Positions 24,769-33,437 of a stretch of DNA of 45,991 nt are shown here, piece after piece. Each line of letters begins with the position of its first letter. Positions within the stretch are counted from its first letter, which is position 1. The translations under genes and the position numbers were made by a program. The notes below the pieces were generated by a model. It was not told the origin of the DNA and made no database searches. It saw only the letters and a program-made list of their open reading frames with translations. The stretch is from NCBI GenBank assembly GCA_035656495.1, contig DASRSL010000263.1, positions 1 to 45,991 of the forward strand, given 5' to 3'. The DNA comes from Roseiarcus sp035656495. Its GTDB lineage: Bacteria > Pseudomonadota > Alphaproteobacteria > Rhizobiales > Beijerinckiaceae.

Positions 24769-26451
24769 ATGATAATGTCGTCGCAGTCCTTGCGCGAGGC
24801 CGCAAATGCGTCAAAGGCATGGCCCTTCGAAGAGGCGCGCAAGCTGATCGAGCGCCTCGAGCGGTCGAAAAAGTCGGAAGCGCTCTTCGAGACGGGCTAC
24901 GGGCCGTCGGGCCTGCCGCATATCGGCACTTTCGCCGAGGTGGCGCGCACCACCATGGTGCGCAACGCGTTCCGCACGCTGACCGGCGATACGATCAAGA
25001 CCCGGCTGGTCGCCTTCTCCGACGACATGGACGGCCTGCGCAAGACGCCGGACAACATTCCCAACCGTGACCTCATCGAGCGCCATCTCGGCAAGCCGCT
25101 GACTCAGGTTCCCGATCCGTTCGGCGAGTACGACAGTTTCGCCGCGCACAACAACGCGCGCCTGCGAAAGTTTCTCGATGAGTTCGGCTTCGACTACGAA
25201 TTCATGTCCTCGACCGAGGCCTACAGGTCCGGCCGGTTCGACGCGGCGCTTCTCAAGATGCTCGAGCGCTTCGACGAGGTGCAGGCGATCATGCTGCCCT
25301 CCCTTCGGGAGGAGCGCGCAGCGAGCTATTCGCCGTTCCTTCCCCTTCACCCCAGGACGGGCGTCGTCATGCAGGCGCCGGTCCTCGCACATGACGCGAA
25401 GGCGGGGACCATCCGCTGGCGGGATCCTGAGAGCGACGAGATTTTCGAGACGCCGGTGACGGGCGGCCATTGCAAGCTGCAATGGAAGCCGGACTGGGCG
25501 ATGCGCTGGTACGCGCTCGGCGTCGATTACGAAATGGCGGGTAAGGATCTGATCGATTCGGTGAAGCTCTCGTCGCGGATCGCGCGCGTCCTCGGCGCCG
25601 AGCCGCCGGCCGGTTTCAACTACGAGCTCTTCCTGGACGAAAACGGCCAGAAGATCTCCAAGTCGAAGGGCAACGGGCTGACGATCGAGCAGTGGCTGAC
25701 CTACTCGAGCCCCGAGAGCCTCTCGCTGTTCATGTTCCAGAAGCCGACCGCCGCCAAGCGGCTCTATTTCGACGCGATTCCGCGCACGGTCGACGATTAC
25801 CTCGGGTTTCTCGAGGCTTATCCGCGGCAGGAATGGAAGGAGCGTCTCGGCAATCCGGTCTGGCATATTCACGCCGGCGCGCCGCCGGCGCCGGAAACCC
25901 TCGTCCATGACGGAAAGGCCCAGGCGAGCGTCTCCTTCGCCATGCTGCTCAATCTGGCGGCGGTCGCCAACAGCGACAATCCGGCGGTCTTATGGGGGTT
26001 TTTGCGCCGCTACGCGCCGTCGGCGTCGCCCGAGAACCATCCTCGTCTCGACAGCCTGGTTCGTTACGCCGTCGCCTATTTCCGCGATTTCGTCGCTCCC
26101 AAGAAGCGTTACCGGGAAGCGGACGCCGTCGAGCGCGACGCGCTCCTGAAGGTTTCCGAAAGGCTGGCGGAAATGCCGGCGAGCGCCACGGCGAAAGAGA
26201 TCCAGCACGCTCTCTACGACGTCGCGCGGCCGATCCCGCGCTACCAGGACCTCAACGCAAAAGGCGCGACGCCCGAGCGCCCGGGCGTCTCGAACGACTT
26301 TTTCAACATGGCCTACGCGATCCTGCTCGGCGAGGAACGGGGACCGCGCCTGGGGTCCTTCATCGCTCTCTACGGAATCGACGAAACCCGGGCGCTGATC
26401 GACAAGGCCCTCGCCGGCGATCTGGTCGGGCGGGAGGTGAAAGATCACTGA
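24769..26451 (+). CDS. lysK: lysyl-tRNA synthetase, class I
   Basis: 560 residues. ATGs at 24769 and 24775 are both in frame; the first is used, with GAGA-C-GGA just before it. It charges tRNA-Lys with lysine using ATP. This is the archaeal-type class I enzyme, not the class II LysS of most bacteria. The HIGH-equivalent is P-H-I-G-T near residue 46, the KMSKS-equivalent K-I-S-K-S-K-G-N near 290, and G-K-D-L-I-D-S and Q-W-K-P-D-W-A-M-R-W belong to the family core. Many alphaproteobacteria use this form. It stands alone, with a REP-like element after the stop. Confidence 0.95.
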   Translation: MIMSSQSLREAANASKAWPFEEARKLIERLERSKKSEALFETGYGPSGLPHIGTFAEVARTTMVRNAFRTLTGDTIKTRLVAFSDDMDGLRKTPDNIPNRDLIERHLGKPLTQVPDPFGEYDSFAAHNNARLRKFLDEFGFDYEFMSSTEAYRSGRFDAALLKMLERFDEVQAIMLPSLREERAASYSPFLPLHPRTGVVMQAPVLAHDAKAGTIRWRDPESDEIFETPVTGGHCKLQWKPDWAMRWYALGVDYEMAGKDLIDSVKLSSRIARVLGAEPPAGFNYELFLDENGQKISKSKGNGLTIEQWLTYSSPESLSLFMFQKPTAAKRLYFDAIPRTVDDYLGFLEAYPRQEWKERLGNPVWHIHAGAPPAPETLVHDGKAQASVSFAMLLNLAAVANSDNPAVLWGFLRRYAPSASPENHPRLDSLVRYAVAYFRDFVAPKKRYREADAVERDALLKVSERLAEMPASATAKEIQHALYDVARPIPRYQDLNAKGATPERPGVSNDFFNMAYAILLGEERGPRLGSFIALYGIDETRALIDKALAGDLVGREVKDH

Positions 26452-26525
26452 GCTCGCCAGTCGTCCCGGCGAACGCGCCGGAGAGGCGCCGAGGAAAATC
26501 TCAGAGTCCTGTTTCAAAAGTCGTG

Positions 26526-26650
26526 GACCTCATCCTTGAGGCGCCCTTTGCGAAAGCAAATAGCCTCGAAGGATGCTCCATAGGACGCTTGCTGCACCCC
26601 ACGCCACTGGATCGTCCTTCGAGGCCCTTCGGGGCGCCTCAGGACGATGG
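26526..26650. repeat. REP-like palindromic element, copy 2 (degraded)
   Basis: The left arm GACCTCATCC-T-TGAGGCGC plus CTCGAAGGATGCTCCA and the right arm GTCCTTCGAGGCCC plus GGCGCCTCAGGACGAT form an imperfect palindrome with the same outer and inner motifs as the copy at 4013-4151. It lies between the convergent lysK and PilZ genes and may help end transcription from both sides. Confidence 0.75.
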
Positions 26651-26673
26651 CGGTGGGGGTTTGAAACAGACAC

Positions 26674-27111
26674 TCAGCAGGCCGCTCCGCGCGCCGCCTC
26701 GTTCTCCACCAGGCGGTTGATCTTGTTCGCCAGACTCTCCAACTTGCGGGGCGTCGCCGTTATGTCGATGGCGAACCAGGCGATCGCCCGGCGCACGATG
26801 CGGCCTTCGATTCGTCCAAGCCCGTCGAAGTAGGCGACGACGCGATCCCCGATTGCTCCGGCCGACGAGCTCCGGATCGCGATTCCAATTGGCGAGACAT
26901 CCTGTGTCTCGCAGGAGAATTCGCTTCCGTCTTCGAGCATGAAGCGGCCCTTGAGAGTGAGCGGCACGCGGGCGGAGCTGCGACGCTCGGCGTTCGAGGT
27001 CATGGCGCTGATGGTTTCGTGGAACGAGCGAATCGCCGGTCTCGGCGCAGGCGCAGCCTCCGACAGAGCAGACAGGTATTGAACGTCGAACGACGGTTGT
27101 GCGGACATCAT
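26674..27111 (-). CDS. PilZ-domain protein (cyclic di-GMP binding)
   Basis: 145 residues. The c-di-GMP signature is present: R-R-S-S-A-R near 43-48 (RxxxR) and D-V-S-P-I-G near 69 (DxSxxG), followed by beta strands with G-D-R-V-V-A-Y-F and G-R-I-E-G-R-I-V. The first ~36 residues are an unrelated extension, and an ATG at 27003 could be the true start. Single-domain PilZ proteins act as adaptors that change motility, exopolysaccharide or other surface output when c-di-GMP rises. An XagB-like synthase is 3.5 kb away, though not in the same operon. Confidence 0.88.
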   Translation of the reverse strand: MMSAQPSFDVQYLSALSEAAPAPRPAIRSFHETISAMTSNAERRSSARVPLTLKGRFMLEDGSEFSCETQDVSPIGIAIRSSSAGAIGDRVVAYFDGLGRIEGRIVRRAIAWFAIDITATPRKLESLANKINRLVENEAARGAAC

Positions 27112-27629
27112 GACGCCGGCCTTGCGAAGTTGGAAGACGGGTCCGGCCGCGGGGCGGCCCCAGTCTTCGGACCAGGAAAAGCATGGCTCCCGGCTGATCC
27201 TCTCAGACAGACACTAAGGAGCCCTTGCTTACATGCGGTGCAGATGGTTACGGTTTGGCAAATCCCGGACGCCACGCTGCGGTCCAGGCGTTGAAGGCGC
27301 GGGGGGGTGCATGCGAGCCGGCTCATGCGCGTTGAGCGCAAGTCGAAAGATCGATTCGAGGCCGAGGACTTTCCCAAGGCGCCATTTTTTTGATCACGGT
27401 TGTCGTCATCGATGAAAATCCCCGCGCCGGGGAGCAGCCGACGCGGGGCTACCGCGCTTTGTTCGGGTGAGACGGTGAGCGCGCGCGGATTGGGCGCCAA
27501 AGTGGCGGGGTCACGCCGCGCTGGCAATCGACAAATATGTGGAGGCCGCCGGCGCGGCGGCGACCCGTAGCGCGCGGGATCGCCGAGAGCACGGCCCCCC
27601 GTGCGCGGATCGCATCCACCAGGAGTCTT
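27112..27629. other. 518-bp intergenic stretch, no gene recognised
   Basis: Open frames here are short, have atypical composition and overlap on both strands. A CCCCGCG / CGCGGGG pair around 27422-27450 could form a stem of 7 bp with a 15-nt loop. Nothing else is seen. Confidence 0.4.
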
Positions 27630-28277
27630 TCAGAGCCAGGCGCGGGCGAAACTCTGGAAAGCTCTTGCCCGGTGCGACAAGGCGGGCGACCCGTCGGGCG
27701 GAACGCCATGCTTCTCTTCGGCCGACATCTCGCCGAAGGTCCGTTCGTGACCGTCGGGCCTGAAAATGGGATCATAGCCGAAGCCGGCCATTCCGCGCGG
27801 GGGGAAGACGAGGATCCCATCGACCCGGCCCTCGTAAGTGTCGAGCCGGCCGTCCGGCCAGGCGAGCGCCAGCGTGCTGATGAAGTGCGCCCGCCAGGGT
27901 TCTGGCGCCCTGCTGGCGCGCAATTCCGCCTCGACGCGCCTCATCGCGGCCCGGAAGTCCCGGCTTGCGCCCGCCCATCGCGCGGAGCGGACTCCGGGAG
28001 CGCCCCCGAGCGCCTCGACGCAGAGCCCGGAATCATCGGCGAGGGCCGGCTCGCCCGACGCGCGCGCCGCCGCCACGGCCTTGAGCGCGGCGTTGTCGCG
28101 GAAGGTGAAGCCCGTCTCGTCCGGCTCGCCGAGGCCCAGTTCCGCCGCGCCGACGACCGCGACGCCGTGGGGCGAGAAAAGCTCGCGGATTTCGCGCAGC
28201 TTCCCGGAGTTATGGGTCGCAGCGACGATCCGCCCCGGCAGAAAGCGCTTCGACTCGGCCGGTCGATCCGAGCTCAT
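27630..28277 (-). CDS. rdgB: XTP/dITP diphosphatase (non-canonical purine NTP pyrophosphatase)
   Basis: 215 residues. The ATG at 28277 is set by an ATGA overlap with the M48 gene stop (28274-28277). It hydrolyses ITP, dITP and XTP to monophosphates, keeping deaminated purines out of nucleic acids. Ham1/RdgB motifs are all visible: A-T-H-N-S-G-K near 22, T-F-x-D-N-A near 60, A-D-D-S-G-L-C near 84, F-G-Y-D-P-I-F near 160 and S-H-R-A-R-A near the C-terminus. Third gene of a coupled operon with the M48 peptidase and thermonuclease-like genes. Confidence 0.95.
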   Translation of the reverse strand: MSSDRPAESKRFLPGRIVAATHNSGKLREIRELFSPHGVAVVGAAELGLGEPDETGFTFRDNAALKAVAAARASGEPALADDSGLCVEALGGAPGVRSARWAGASRDFRAAMRRVEAELRASRAPEPWRAHFISTLALAWPDGRLDTYEGRVDGILVFPPRGMAGFGYDPIFRPDGHERTFGEMSAEEKHGVPPDGSPALSHRARAFQSFARAWL

Positions 28278-29770
28278 CGGACCACAATTTTGTAACGTTG
28301 TCCGGCGGCGAGCGGAACGCCGCGTTCGAGGCCGTTGAGGATCAGGAACTGGTCCAGCGCCTGCGGCAGGAACGCCATCCGCGCCGCCATCGTGTCGGGC
28401 GTGTCGGCGCTTCCCGCCGCGACGATCTTGATCGACTGCGGCGCAGCCAGCGCCGAATCCCGGGCGTTGATGAGGCGAAACGACTGAAGCGAAGCGCGGA
28501 AGCTCGCGTCGACGTCCGGGGAAAGGGTATGGGCGGCGAAGATCAGCCGATAGAGTCGGCCGTTGAGGCGCACGGCGCCGAGCCGGAAGCTCCACTGGTC
28601 GCCCTTGGCGACCGCCGTCGCCGCATCGAGACCGCCGATCCGTATGGCTTCGACCTGGGTCGTCTTGACGCCATCAATCCAGCCGGAGGCGATCTCGTCC
28701 GGTGCGGAGGCCGAATCGGCGATCGGGATGCTGTCGAGACGGAGCGCCTGGCCGCCGGCGTGGCCGACCCCGATAAGCGCGGCTCGCTGGTTTTCCAAGG
28801 CGAACCCATCGGGGGCTTCGAAGGCGAAGCCGAGCTTCGAGTGGATGAACGCGGTTCCCCGAACGACCCCCTGGGAGGGGTCGTCGCCGAAGGCCATGCC
28901 GTCGATCGCCGCCAGGTAGGCGTCGCGGCCGGTCGATCTTGCGCCGGGCGGACCGATCTTTCGCGCCTCGGCTTCGGCCCGGGCGATGCGCTCGGGCGTT
29001 GACGGATGGGTCGCCATCATATCCGGCCGGTCCGCGGATCCCGCTCCCGAGATCGACGCCCTGAGCGAGCTCCATGCGCCGAGCGAGGTAAGAAACCGCG
29101 CCGCGCCGTAAGGGTCGTAGCCGGCTCCGCCCAGGTCCTTGATGCCGATCTGATCGGCCTCGAACTCCTGCTGGCGAGAAAAACTGGCGATCGACAGTTT
29201 GGAGCGCGCCTGCACCTCCTCGTCGGCCTGCGCGTGCTCCAGCACCTGGGCGTTGACCCGCGTGAAAAGCGCGGCGGTCTTCTCGAACTCGGCCCGCTGC
29301 GCGGCGTGGCGGGCGGTGACATGCGCAATCTCATGCGCCATCACCGCGGCGATCTCGGACGTGTCGTCGGCCAGCGCAAGGAGCCCGCGGGTGACGAAAA
29401 TGTCGCCGGAAGGGAGGGCGAAGGCATTGACGACGGGTGAGTTGAGCAAGGTCACCCGATAAGGCTGAGCGGACGCGTTCGACGCCGGCGCCAGCTTGAG
29501 AAGGATTCCATTGAGGTCGCTTTCGATCGCCGGCGCCCGGTATTCGCCGCCAAAAGCCTGCATCAACCGCTTGCGTTCCGGGTTCGACGGAGCGGTTTGG
29601 GGCGCTTCGGACGCCGCGGGCGCGACATTGGCGGGCGCAGGCGGGGGGTCGATCGATGCGCAGGAGGCAAGGCCGAGACCAAGCGCGCAAGCCGCAAGGA
29701 CGAAGACGAGCCGCCAAATTCCCGTTCCGCCGGCGGATGACCCCATGTTTTCGACGGCCCCCTCGCTCAT
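28274..29770 (-). CDS. M48 family metallopeptidase lipoprotein
   Basis: 498 residues. The start at 29770 is supported by an ATGA overlap with the upstream stop (29767-29770). An N-terminal membrane signal ends in the lipobox L-A-S-C (Cys37). The zinc protease motif H-E-I-A-H is at 146-150, followed by H-x-A-A-Q-R-A-E-F-E and by F-E-A-D-Q-I-G near 206 with the third ligand Glu. The C-terminal ~200 residues are not TPRs as in E. coli BepA; they look like a separate periplasmic domain ending in G-Q-R-Y-K-I-V-V, a possible LysM-like tail. It likely sits in the periplasm on a lipid anchor and handles misfolded or misassembled envelope proteins. Confidence 0.9.
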   Translation of the reverse strand: MSEGAVENMGSSAGGTGIWRLVFVLAACALGLGLASCASIDPPPAPANVAPAASEAPQTAPSNPERKRLMQAFGGEYRAPAIESDLNGILLKLAPASNASAQPYRVTLLNSPVVNAFALPSGDIFVTRGLLALADDTSEIAAVMAHEIAHVTARHAAQRAEFEKTAALFTRVNAQVLEHAQADEEVQARSKLSIASFSRQQEFEADQIGIKDLGGAGYDPYGAARFLTSLGAWSSLRASISGAGSADRPDMMATHPSTPERIARAEAEARKIGPPGARSTGRDAYLAAIDGMAFGDDPSQGVVRGTAFIHSKLGFAFEAPDGFALENQRAALIGVGHAGGQALRLDSIPIADSASAPDEIASGWIDGVKTTQVEAIRIGGLDAATAVAKGDQWSFRLGAVRLNGRLYRLIFAAHTLSPDVDASFRASLQSFRLINARDSALAAPQSIKIVAAGSADTPDTMAARMAFLPQALDQFLILNGLERGVPLAAGQRYKIVVR

Positions 29771-30639
29771 GGACGCGGCTTGGCTACTTCCTGCGCGTCG
29801 GAGAGACGCGGAAATTCTATCATCGCGGACTCGCTGATCTCCAGTCTGGGTCCAGACCGGTCATCGAGGACGCCTCGCGCCCGAATGGTCTGCCCAGCCA
29901 GCTCCCCTACGGGATGGCCTGCATCCGCCAGCGCTTTCTCCAGCTTGCGTACGACGACGATCGTCGGACCATCATGGGGAGCGAGATCAAGATAAATGCG
30001 CGAGCGCCCAATGCCAACCCTGCGCACGCGTCCCTCGACCACGACGAATTGCCCGACGCGCCGACGCAGCGCCGCCGTCGCGAACGACGGGATGACGGCA
30101 TATTCCGCGTCGCGCCAAACGCCGAGGCCTGCGCGGCGCGCGCGGTCTTCGACGGCCAGTCGGGCGGCCGCGCAATCGCGCGTCTCGAACTCCGGCCTGA
30201 CGCGCGCATAGCCTGCTCGCAGAAGGGCCGAGGCGATCGACTCGCCCGCGGTTTCCGGGGCGCCCATGGCCCCCGGGGCCGAAAGGTCGGCCAGCATGCG
30301 ATCCCAGCGGTCCATTCCGCTGGCCAGGAGGTCGAGCTCCACTTCTTGGCCGACGAGGCGAGCGACGAGAAAGTCGCGCGCCCTTTTGGCGACCCAAGGG
30401 TCGCCGCGCCCAGGCGCGGGCAAGTCCAGACCGCCGAGCCTGACCAGCCTGCCATCGGCCAAGGCGATGTCGAGCCGCTCGTCGACGGCGACGACCTGAA
30501 CAGCCCCAGCCGGCGATCCGCAGTCGCCGAAGGCGAAGGACGCTAAACCCAGTCCCGCGCCGATCACCCCGATCATGATCGTTGCTTTGACGGCGAAGCG
30601 CAATCGCTCGCGAAATCGGTGCGCGGAGCGGAAATCCAT
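29767..30639 (-). CDS. thermonuclease-like (SNase-fold) exported protein
   Basis: 290 residues with the ATG at 30639, which has a GGGGAAGG ribosome site about 7 nt upstream; the ORF to 30678 adds an unlikely 13 residues. An N-terminal hydrophobic segment (about 20-38, M-I-G-V-I-G-A-G-L-G-L-A-S-F-A-F-G) suggests export or a membrane anchor. The middle resembles staphylococcal-nuclease OB folds (D-L-P-A-P-G-R-G-D-P-W, A-R-D-F-L-V-A-R-L-V-G-Q-E-V, R-A-G-Y-A-R-V-R-P, A-R-R-A-G-L-G-V-W). I could not confirm the classic catalytic R/E/R set, so it may be non-catalytic. A second OB-like half follows (V-V-E-G-R-V-R-R-V). First gene of the operon with the M48 peptidase and rdgB. Confidence 0.75.
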   Translation of the reverse strand: MDFRSAHRFRERLRFAVKATIMIGVIGAGLGLASFAFGDCGSPAGAVQVVAVDERLDIALADGRLVRLGGLDLPAPGRGDPWVAKRARDFLVARLVGQEVELDLLASGMDRWDRMLADLSAPGAMGAPETAGESIASALLRAGYARVRPEFETRDCAAARLAVEDRARRAGLGVWRDAEYAVIPSFATAALRRRVGQFVVVEGRVRRVGIGRSRIYLDLAPHDGPTIVVVRKLEKALADAGHPVGELAGQTIRARGVLDDRSGPRLEISESAMIEFPRLSDAQEVAKPRP

Positions 30640-30703
30640 GCTAAGGCCTTCCCCCGCCGCGAGGACGCCCCCCGGCACCCCCTCGACGCGACAGGCGCAA
30701 TTG

Positions 30704-30780
30704 GTCCCGGTAGCTCAGCAGGATAGAGCACAGGTTTCCTAAACCTGAGGTCGCAGGTTCGAGCCCTGCTCGGGACGCCA
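30704..30780 (+). tRNA. tRNA-Arg (anticodon CCT)
   Basis: Complete cloverleaf: acceptor GTCCCGG/TCGGGAC (one G-T), D-arm GCTC/GAGC, anticodon stem CAGGT/ACCTG with loop TTCCTAA, T-arm GCAGG/CCTGC, discriminator G and encoded CCA. Anticodon CCT reads AGG. Confidence 0.97.
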
Positions 30781-30951
30781 ACAAAATCAAAGATTTAGCC
30801 TAACTAACACGGTGGATTCTGTAAATAATATGTCCGGATTCATGTCCGGCCGTCGCCCTGTCCACCTCTTGTCCATAGTCCGGCGCCGGCCGATATTCCA
30901 CACGATCGCATGAGCGGCAAACAAAAACGCGCCTTCGATTCTTTCGGCGCG

Positions 30952-31154
30952 TCAACGTGGTTCGAAGGCCGGTTCGTCCCTCTCCTCGACCGTCGCCGCC
31001 CGCAAGAGTGAGAGGCGCGTCATGTCGACCTTAACGCCGGCGCAGATTTGCTGAGCGCGGACTGCGACCGCTCCCCGATTGCGAAGCCCTTGTAATTGCC
31101 GGCCGCGGCCGGCGCCGCCGCGACCATAATCGCCAAAACGAGCGCGTCGCGCAT
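30952..31154 (-). pseudogene. small exported protein, frameshifted
   Basis: The ATG at 31154 has AGGGG 6 nt upstream (31161-31165) and a TAGAAT -10-like box on the minus strand at 31179-31184, with TTGCAG 19 nt further up. The frame encodes a signal peptide (M-R-D-A-L-V-L-A-I-M-V-A-A-A-P-A-A-A-G) then N-Y-K-G-F-A-I-G. At a run of four C (31073-31076; G on the coding strand) the coherent reading moves to the next frame: G-A-V-A-V-R-A-Q-Q-I-C-A-G-V-K-V, ending A-F-E-P-R and a stop at 30952-30954. One more G would give a single 67-codon protein. Family unknown. It may be a true mutation, a sequencing error or phase variation. The unshifted frame gives a shorter 44-residue product. Confidence 0.45.
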
Positions 31155-31383
31155 AAGCGTCCCCTGGTTCGACCCACTATTCTACAGTCACAGGCGCACG
31201 TCGCTGCAAAAGACTGCAAAAACTCCGCGAAAGTCATCCCGCCCTGCGATTTTGTTGTGCACCGTAGGCGGTACGCGGAGCGAACCAAGAAAATTGTCCG
31301 CGGATTCGGGGTCGCGTCAGTCAATATGTAGACGCGGCCGCAGGGCCCCCGCGCGCATGCGGCTGGAAGAAAAAGATCCGCAA

Positions 31384-31416
31384 AATTGAATAAATCAAAC
31401 GTCGATTTGTTCAATT
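31384..31416. repeat. AT-rich inverted repeat downstream of cobC
   Basis: AATTGAATAAATC at 31384-31396 and GATTTGTTCAATT at 31404-31416 pair at 12 of 13 positions around a 7-nt loop. It is strikingly AT-rich for this window and begins 29 nt beyond the cobC stop on the minus strand, where it ends in TTCAATTTTG, so it could be the cobC terminator. Apart from the frameshifted small gene, the rest of 30781-31444 shows only short scattered TGTCC(G/A) words. Confidence 0.6.
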
Positions 31417-31444
31417 GGAACTCTCGCCGTCGGGAAAAGTCGCC

Positions 31445-32449
31445 TCACCCGCGAAGCGCCGCCGCCAGCCGCTCCCAATGCGGCTCCTCGCCGGGAATGC
31501 CGAAGCGAAGGCGGTCGGCCAGGGCGGGGAACGGCCGGGTCAGAATGCCGGTTCCGAGCAGGCGCTCGAACGCCTTGCCCACGTCCTCTCGCGCCGCGAG
31601 GCGAAACAGGCGCGTTCCGCCGAGGACCTGCCAACCCGATCCCAGGAGCAGCGTGTCGAGGCGAGCGGCGTCCTGGCCGAGCCGGACGCCCATCGCCGCG
31701 GTCCATTCGAGGTCGACGAGCGCCTTCGCTCCAATGGCGATCGCCGGCCCGCTGACAGGCCAGGGGCCGAGCGCAGCGCGCAGGCGCTTTCCCACGTCCG
31801 GCGAGGCGAGGGCAAAGCCGAGTCTCAAGCCGGCGAGGCCAAAAGTCTTGCCGAACGAGCGCAGAACGACCGCCCCCGTTTCGGGGAGGAAGGGCGCCAG
31901 ACTCTCGTCGCCATCGAAATCGGCGAAGGCTTCGTCGACGACGAGCAGGCCGCTGCGGCGCACGAGGCGCTCGTGCAGGTCGAGGAGGTCGATGCGGCCC
32001 GCGACCCGGCCATCGGGATTGTTGGGATTGACGACGACGGCGACGTCGCAGTCCGCCAGCGATTCGAGCGACGCCGCCTGCACGAGCCGCGCGCCGGCCG
32101 CGGCGAAGGCCTCGGCGTGGCCCCCGTAGATCGCCCCCAGTCCGCCGATGACGCCTTTCGGCCCAAGCCGCGCCAGCGCGTGGATCAGCGCCTGGGAGCC
32201 CGGACCGGCGACGACAGCTTCCGGCGCCGCGCCGTAACGGCGCGCCGCCGCGGATTCGAGCGCGGTGATCGCTTCGCCGGTCGGAAGCCGGGCCCAGATG
32301 TCCGGCTCGAGATCAGGCAAGGGGTAGGCGTGCGGATTGATGCCGGTCGAGAGGTCGATCCATGGCTTCGGCGCCTCGGGCGCGAGCCGGCGGGCGACGT
32401 CGAGCGCGCCGCCGTGATAGGCAAAGGCCGTCAGGCTTTCCGAGCTCAT
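31445..32449 (-). CDS. cobC: threonine-phosphate decarboxylase (cobalamin biosynthesis)
   Basis: 334 residues from the ATG at 32449 (GGCGGAGCGG upstream); ATGs at 32461 and 32464 are alternatives. It is a PLP enzyme of the class I/II aminotransferase fold that makes the aminopropanol phosphate arm of cobalamin from threonine phosphate. Seen: Y-H-G-G-A-L-D at the N-terminus, D-L-S-T-G-I-N-P-H, G-P-G-S-Q-A, N-P-N-N-P-D-G-R, D-E-A-F-A-D-F and the PLP lysine motif S-F-G-K-T-F-G-L-A-G-L-R-L-G-F. It is divergent from cobD with start codons 13 nt apart. Named cobC in Pseudomonas denitrificans usage, cobD in Salmonella. Confidence 0.93.
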   Translation of the reverse strand: MSSESLTAFAYHGGALDVARRLAPEAPKPWIDLSTGINPHAYPLPDLEPDIWARLPTGEAITALESAAARRYGAAPEAVVAGPGSQALIHALARLGPKGVIGGLGAIYGGHAEAFAAAGARLVQAASLESLADCDVAVVVNPNNPDGRVAGRIDLLDLHERLVRRSGLLVVDEAFADFDGDESLAPFLPETGAVVLRSFGKTFGLAGLRLGFALASPDVGKRLRAALGPWPVSGPAIAIGAKALVDLEWTAAMGVRLGQDAARLDTLLLGSGWQVLGGTRLFRLAAREDVGKAFERLLGTGILTRPFPALADRLRFGIPGEEPHWERLAAALRG

Positions 32450-32462
32450 CCGCTCCGCCATC

Positions 32463-33437
32463 ATGGTCCTTTCGCAGTCGCTGCCGCTCGCGCTCGCCGC
32501 CCTCGTGCTCGAGGCGCTCATCGGCTATCCGGCGGCTCTCTATCGCACGGCCGGCCATCCCGTCACCTGGATGGGGGTTTGGCTCGCCTGGCTTGAAAAA
32601 CGGTTCAACCGGCCGGGGATCAGCGCGGTGCGACGCGCCCTCGGCGCGCTCGCGCTCGCCGCCTATCTCGCGCCGGTCGCGCTCGTCTGCCTTGCCGCGA
32701 CGCGCCTCCTCACACCCATCGGCGCCCTCGGATTTGCGGTCCTCGCTCTGATGGCCGCCAGCCTGCCGGCGCAGCGCAGCCTTCACGCGCATGTCAGGGC
32801 GGTGGCCGAGGGCCTCGACACGGGCCTCGAGGAGGGCCGGCGCGCGGTCGCCAGGATCGTCGGGCGCAATCCCGACGTCCTCGACGGAGCCGGCGTGGCT
32901 CGTGCGGCGATCGAGAGCCTGGCGGAAAATTTCTCCGACGGCGTGGTCGCGCCAATTTTTTGGACCGCTCTCGGCGGGCTCACCGGCGGCGCTCTCTACA
33001 AGGCGGTCAACACTGCCGACAGCATGATCGGCCACAGATGCGACCGCTACGCCGCCTTCGGTTGGGCCGCGGCGCGGCTCGACGACCTTGTCAATTTCCC
33101 CGCCTCGCGGCTCGCAGCGCTTTGGCTCGTCCTCGCCGCGTTTCTCATGGCCGAGGCTTCGCCGTGGGCGGCGGCCCGAGCCGTCATGCGGGATGCGCGC
33201 AAACATCGCTCGCCCAACGCCGGCTGGCCGGAGGCGGCAACGGCCGGGGCGCTCGGCCTGAGGCTGGCGGGGCCGCGCGTCTACGGGGAAACGCTGATCG
33301 ATGACGCCTTCATGGGGGAGGGTAAACGCGAGGCGACCGCCGCCGACATACGACGGGCGCTCGGCCTCTATCGTCTCGCGTGCCTCATCCAGGGTTTTGG
33401 GCTCGCCGCTGCGGCGACGGTCATCTCGCGATCTTGA
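32463..33437 (+). CDS. cobD: adenosylcobinamide-phosphate synthase (CbiB/CobD)
   Basis: 324 residues, an integral membrane protein with several hydrophobic helices (about 4-25, 60-85, 90-110, 210-230, 300-322). It amidates adenosylcobyric acid with aminopropanol or its phosphate. Family blocks: H-P-V-T-W-M-G near 32, A-R-I-V-G-R-N-P-D-V-L-D, A-I-E-S-L-A-E-N-F-S-D-G-V-V-A-P-I-F-W, Y-K-A-V-N-T-A-D-S-M-I-G-H and D-D-L-V-N-F-P-A-S-R. The ATG at 32463 is only 13 nt from the divergent cobC start. Its 3' end overlaps the convergent cobQ by 17 nt. Confidence 0.95.
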   Translation: MVLSQSLPLALAALVLEALIGYPAALYRTAGHPVTWMGVWLAWLEKRFNRPGISAVRRALGALALAAYLAPVALVCLAATRLLTPIGALGFAVLALMAASLPAQRSLHAHVRAVAEGLDTGLEEGRRAVARIVGRNPDVLDGAGVARAAIESLAENFSDGVVAPIFWTALGGLTGGALYKAVNTADSMIGHRCDRYAAFGWAAARLDDLVNFPASRLAALWLVLAAFLMAEASPWAAARAVMRDARKHRSPNAGWPEAATAGALGLRLAGPRVYGETLIDDAFMGEGKREATAADIRRALGLYRLACLIQGFGLAAAATVISRS

